A DNA stretch of 8,573 nucleotides from an uncultured Eubacteriales bacterium (GTDB taxonomy: Bacteria > Bacillota_A > Clostridia > Christensenellales > Aristaeellaceae): NCBI GenBank assembly GCA_902795555.1, contig CADBLV010000128.1, positions 1-8,573 of the forward strand, in the 5' to 3' direction. The translations under genes were made by a program, and so were the position numbers. Under the pieces are notes generated by a model. The model was given only the letters and a program-made list of their open reading frames with translations, was not told the DNA's origin and did no database searches. Positions 6,351 to 8,573 of this stretch are shown here, piece after piece (positions within the stretch are counted from its first letter, which is position 1; each line of letters starts with the position of its first letter).

Positions 6351-7601
6351 TCAGTCAATGTTTTCCAGAAAATCCCCGCCCCGGGTGTCGGGCCCCACTT
6401 CCGAGCGGATCAGCCCGAAAATCCGGTTGTCATATTGTTTCCCGGTTTTGGTCACGTTCATAGCGTATTCATGCTGGGACACGTGATATTCGAACGCGCG
6501 GACGGCCGCTTCAAGCCCCGTGATTCCGCCCAGAGCGTCCAGCGGGACGTTCCAGTCCATGGTGATTCGATTTTCTTTGCCCAGATGCAGATACAGTTTC
6601 TGAACCTGCCACAGGCCGTATTTTTCGGCGGATTCGGGATTCTGCGCGGGGTCCGCCGCCGCATCATAGGCAGCCTTGGCCACAGCTGCGCAGATTTTGT
6701 GCTGCGCGTGGCCGTATTCGCCGTTTTCGTCATGTGTGACAACGACCTTCGGTTTATATTGGCGGAAAAGGGAAATCACCCAGTTGCGAACCTTGTTTTT
6801 CCCGCCCATTTTCTCATAGGTTTTGGTCAGCGTTTTCTGTGCCGTGTCCTCGAATGGGGAGATCACCGGATAGTTCCGGACTCCCATGGACCATAGCCCG
6901 TTCAGCAGCTCGTGGGTGCGTCGCTTGCCGCAGTTGGCCAGATAGGCGACGACCGTCTTTTTTTTCCGTTCCGCGGCGTAGGTCGGAATGCCGCCTGCGA
7001 AAAAGATCAGTTCGTCGTCCGCGTGGGTCGCCAGAAAAAGGATGTCTGCCTCTTCTACCGGCGGCTGCCAGTTTTGCGCCCCGGAAGGGAAGCTGCCCTC
7101 CCCGTATACACGAATCTCGGCAATCTGTGCCACGGTTTTTGTCTTCGGACACCAGAACCGCACGGCCTGAGCCGGGTTTTCCAGCTCCACCCATACATGA
7201 ACATAGGGGCTGGGACCGCTCCAGGCGGTAATCCAGTCTTCGCCGATGCTGACCTGAATCTCCCATTCCTCGGGCTGCAGGTCAAAGCAGAGATAAACCC
7301 CCGCAATCAGCGCGGTCGGATCATTCGGGCGAATGGCAATCCAGCCTTCTTTTTTCTTCGCCCGGGCCCAGCTGGTGTTGTTGTTCCCGTCTGTCACCCG
7401 TTTGGTATAGGAGCGATGCTTTCCGTTGGAAAAGGTCAGGCTGCATCCCGCGGTCAGATCGGGCGCTTCGGCAGAAGCCTCCTCCGGCAGAGCTGTCAAG
7501 GCGGAAATGCTTTCCCCGCCGACTGTTCCGGGCCATAGACACAGCAGGGCGATCAGGGCCGTCTGAATCAGAATCAGAAGAGATGCGAATTTCCGTTTCA
7601 T
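6351..7601 (-). CDS. Exported PIG-L/LmbE-family deacetylase with N-terminal discoidin-like domain
   Basis: A 416-residue zinc-dependent deacetylase, probably of N-acetylated sugars. Residues 1-25 form a signal peptide or membrane anchor (KRK, then a hydrophobic run to about 23). Residues 50-168 resemble an F5/8 type C (discoidin) carbohydrate-binding domain: VTDGNNNTSW, GWIAI, GVYLCFD, WEIQVS, AQIAEIRVYGEG. The PIG-L domain follows: HADDE at 193-197 (usual form HPDDE; the Pro to Ala change does not touch H193, D195 or D196) and GEYGHAQH at 294-301 with H298 as the third zinc ligand by comparison with MshB. The start codon follows GGGGGA by 4 nt and overlaps the preceding gene's stop as ATGA, so the two are translationally coupled. 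The substrate is unknown; acting outside the membrane on a surface glycan or glycolipid is the best inference. Unrelated in orientation to the mannan cluster. Confidence 0.87.
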   Translation of the reverse strand: MKRKFASLLILIQTALIALLCLWPGTVGGESISALTALPEEASAEAPDLTAGCSLTFSNGKHRSYTKRVTDGNNNTSWARAKKKEGWIAIRPNDPTALIAGVYLCFDLQPEEWEIQVSIGEDWITAWSGPSPYVHVWVELENPAQAVRFWCPKTKTVAQIAEIRVYGEGSFPSGAQNWQPPVEEADILFLATHADDELIFFAGGIPTYAAERKKKTVVAYLANCGKRRTHELLNGLWSMGVRNYPVISPFEDTAQKTLTKTYEKMGGKNKVRNWVISLFRQYKPKVVVTHDENGEYGHAQHKICAAVAKAAYDAAADPAQNPESAEKYGLWQVQKLYLHLGKENRITMDWNVPLDALGGITGLEAAVRAFEYHVSQHEYAMNVTKTGKQYDNRIFGLIRSEVGPDTRGGDFLENID

Positions 7602-8573
7602 AGATTCCCCCGGTCCCGGGATTCATGGATGCTCACAGCCATCACCGCGCCCATTCCGCTCAGGGCCCAGGCCATGAATCCGTACAGAATGACGTAGGCC
7701 CCTGCTTCGGGATCCTCCAGGGCATGAGAGAAAATCAGAATCCCGCCAAACAGCGCGAAAAGCCCCGAGGAAAGCCATCCCGAACGCCCCCGGGTGACTG
7801 CCAGAAACGCCGCGGTGATCCCCGCGGTGATCGCGGTGGACAGGTACAGAATCGGGTAGTATCGACTCTTGTCCAGCGCGAATTCAACATACATCACGGT
7901 CACGGCGGCGGCGGCCAGCGTCGCAAAGCTGAAGATCCATCGGCCGGCCCGTGCCTTTCCGCGAATCAGCGCCGCAATCAGAACGGCGATCACGGAAACC
8001 ATGGCGCCAACCTGGCTGAATCGCACAAATCCGGTCAGGGATACATAATCATCCCGCCGAATCTGTTCGAAAAAGATCTGGGTGATGCCGAGAATCGACA
8101 CAAACAGATAAGTCAGATCTCCCCGGCGGTTGTTTCGCCGCGTCAGAAGAACCACCATAAGAATCAGCGCGGCGATCGCTTCCCAGAACCATACCGCGTA
8201 ATACCAGCTTCCTCCTTCCGCGGCTTCCCCGTAGGGCACATAGGCGAGCGGGAAGAAGAAGAGCTCCTCGTTTTCCAGAGAGGGCCCCATGCCCTGTCCG
8301 GAGAAATATTCGCCCATCCGGGCGAAAAAGACCATGGCCGCGGCTCCGGGGGCCAGTCCGTCGGTGACCTCCGTGAATCCGGTTCCGCTCAGCCTTCCCC
8401 CAATCCAGGCTCCCAGCGCGCCGCCCAGCAGAGCGCCGTACAGGGTATATCCACCCCGCCAGAATTGATAGAGCAGCTCTGTCCCATAATATTCCATGCT
8501 GGTGTCGTTCATCAGACACCAGATCAGATGTCCGCCGATGACGGCCAGCCCGATCACGAAGGGCAGGGCCGGC
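7598..8573 (-). CDS. Diverged Lgt-like multi-pass membrane protein, partial at window end
   Basis: The frame stays open to the window edge, so the N-terminus is missing; a GTG at 8557 opens a 319-residue version, and residue numbers here use it. The first two-thirds resemble prolipoprotein diacylglyceryl transferase: FWRGGYTLYGALLGG (32-46), TDGLAP (65-70), FFARMGEYFSGQ (77-88) and FFEQIRRDDYV (162-172). Against E. coli Lgt recalled from memory, R143, E243 and R246 have counterparts (R80, E164, R167), but H103 becomes Y40, N146 becomes E83, Y235 becomes L156 and R239 becomes Q160. After residue 200 there are about four further hydrophobic segments (around 206-226, 233-256, 264-283, 286-308) beyond the normal Lgt end. 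Standard Lgt activity is therefore doubtful; automatic annotation would still call it Lgt. Its stop overlaps the PIG-L gene by 4 bp. Confidence 0.75.
   Translation of the reverse strand, partial: PALPFVIGLAVIGGHLIWCLMNDTSMEYYGTELLYQFWRGGYTLYGALLGGALGAWIGGRLSGTGFTEVTDGLAPGAAAMVFFARMGEYFSGQGMGPSLENEELFFFPLAYVPYGEAAEGGSWYYAVWFWEAIAALILMVVLLTRRNNRRGDLTYLFVSILGITQIFFEQIRRDDYVSLTGFVRFSQVGAMVSVIAVLIAALIRGKARAGRWIFSFATLAAAAVTVMYVEFALDKSRYYPILYLSTAITAGITAAFLAVTRGRSGWLSSGLFALFGGILIFSHALEDPEAGAYVILYGFMAWALSGMGAVMAVSIHESRDRGNL

Noticed and set aside
6912..7538. A 208-codon plus-strand frame within the deacetylase region.
   Set aside because: It is antisense to the PIG-L gene with its zinc motif and discoidin-like domain, and shows no domain of its own.
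7530..7601. Possible lipobox (ALLC, Cys 21) in the PIG-L deacetylase signal, tempting because the neighbour is Lgt-like.
   Set aside because: The residue before the Cys is Leu, whereas lipoboxes need Gly, Ala or Ser there, so it is better read as a plain signal peptide or anchor.

Overview
The window looks like a chromosomal segment from a moderately GC-rich anaerobic Firmicute, probably a gut or rumen Clostridium-type bacterium. The basis is the set of enzymes (closest remembered relatives are the Ruminococcus albus mannan phosphorolysis proteins), strong AGGAGG-type ribosome binding sites and compact, co-directional genes. The species cannot be told from the sequence alone.

Left part (1-6269, + strand): a beta-mannan / mannooligosaccharide catabolic cluster. 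It holds a cellobiose/mannobiose 2-epimerase (1-1170), a non-coding gap with tandem 40-bp repeats and short direct repeats (1171-1365), a LacI-type regulator (1366-2376), two GH130 glycoside phosphorylases of different subfamilies (2495-3523, GH130_2 type; 3549-4724, GH130_1 type) and an SGNH-type esterase of the sialate O-acetylesterase family (4764-6269). None of these has a signal peptide, so they should act in the cytoplasm on imported oligosaccharides. The inferred flow: the esterase removes acetyl groups; the GH130_2 enzyme trims longer mannooligosaccharides to mannose 1-phosphate; the epimerase turns mannobiose into mannosyl-glucose; the GH130_1 enzyme splits that into mannose 1-phosphate and glucose. 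The LacI protein probably controls the cluster. The extracellular mannanase and the transporter are not in the window.

Middle (6270-6350): an 81-bp gap between converging genes, with a 9-bp inverted repeat and a cluster of GATC tetramers.

Right part (6351-8573, - strand): a two-gene, translationally coupled unit that runs off the window. The upstream gene encodes a multi-pass membrane protein with the Lgt (prolipoprotein diacylglyceryl transferase) fold signature, but it lacks several residues essential in E. coli Lgt and carries an extra four-helix C-terminal region. The downstream gene, overlapping it by 4 bp, encodes an exported PIG-L/LmbE-type deacetylase with an N-terminal discoidin-like carbohydrate-binding domain. 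This pair is the least conventional part of the window and the best candidate for an undescribed function, probably in cell-envelope or surface-glycan modification.
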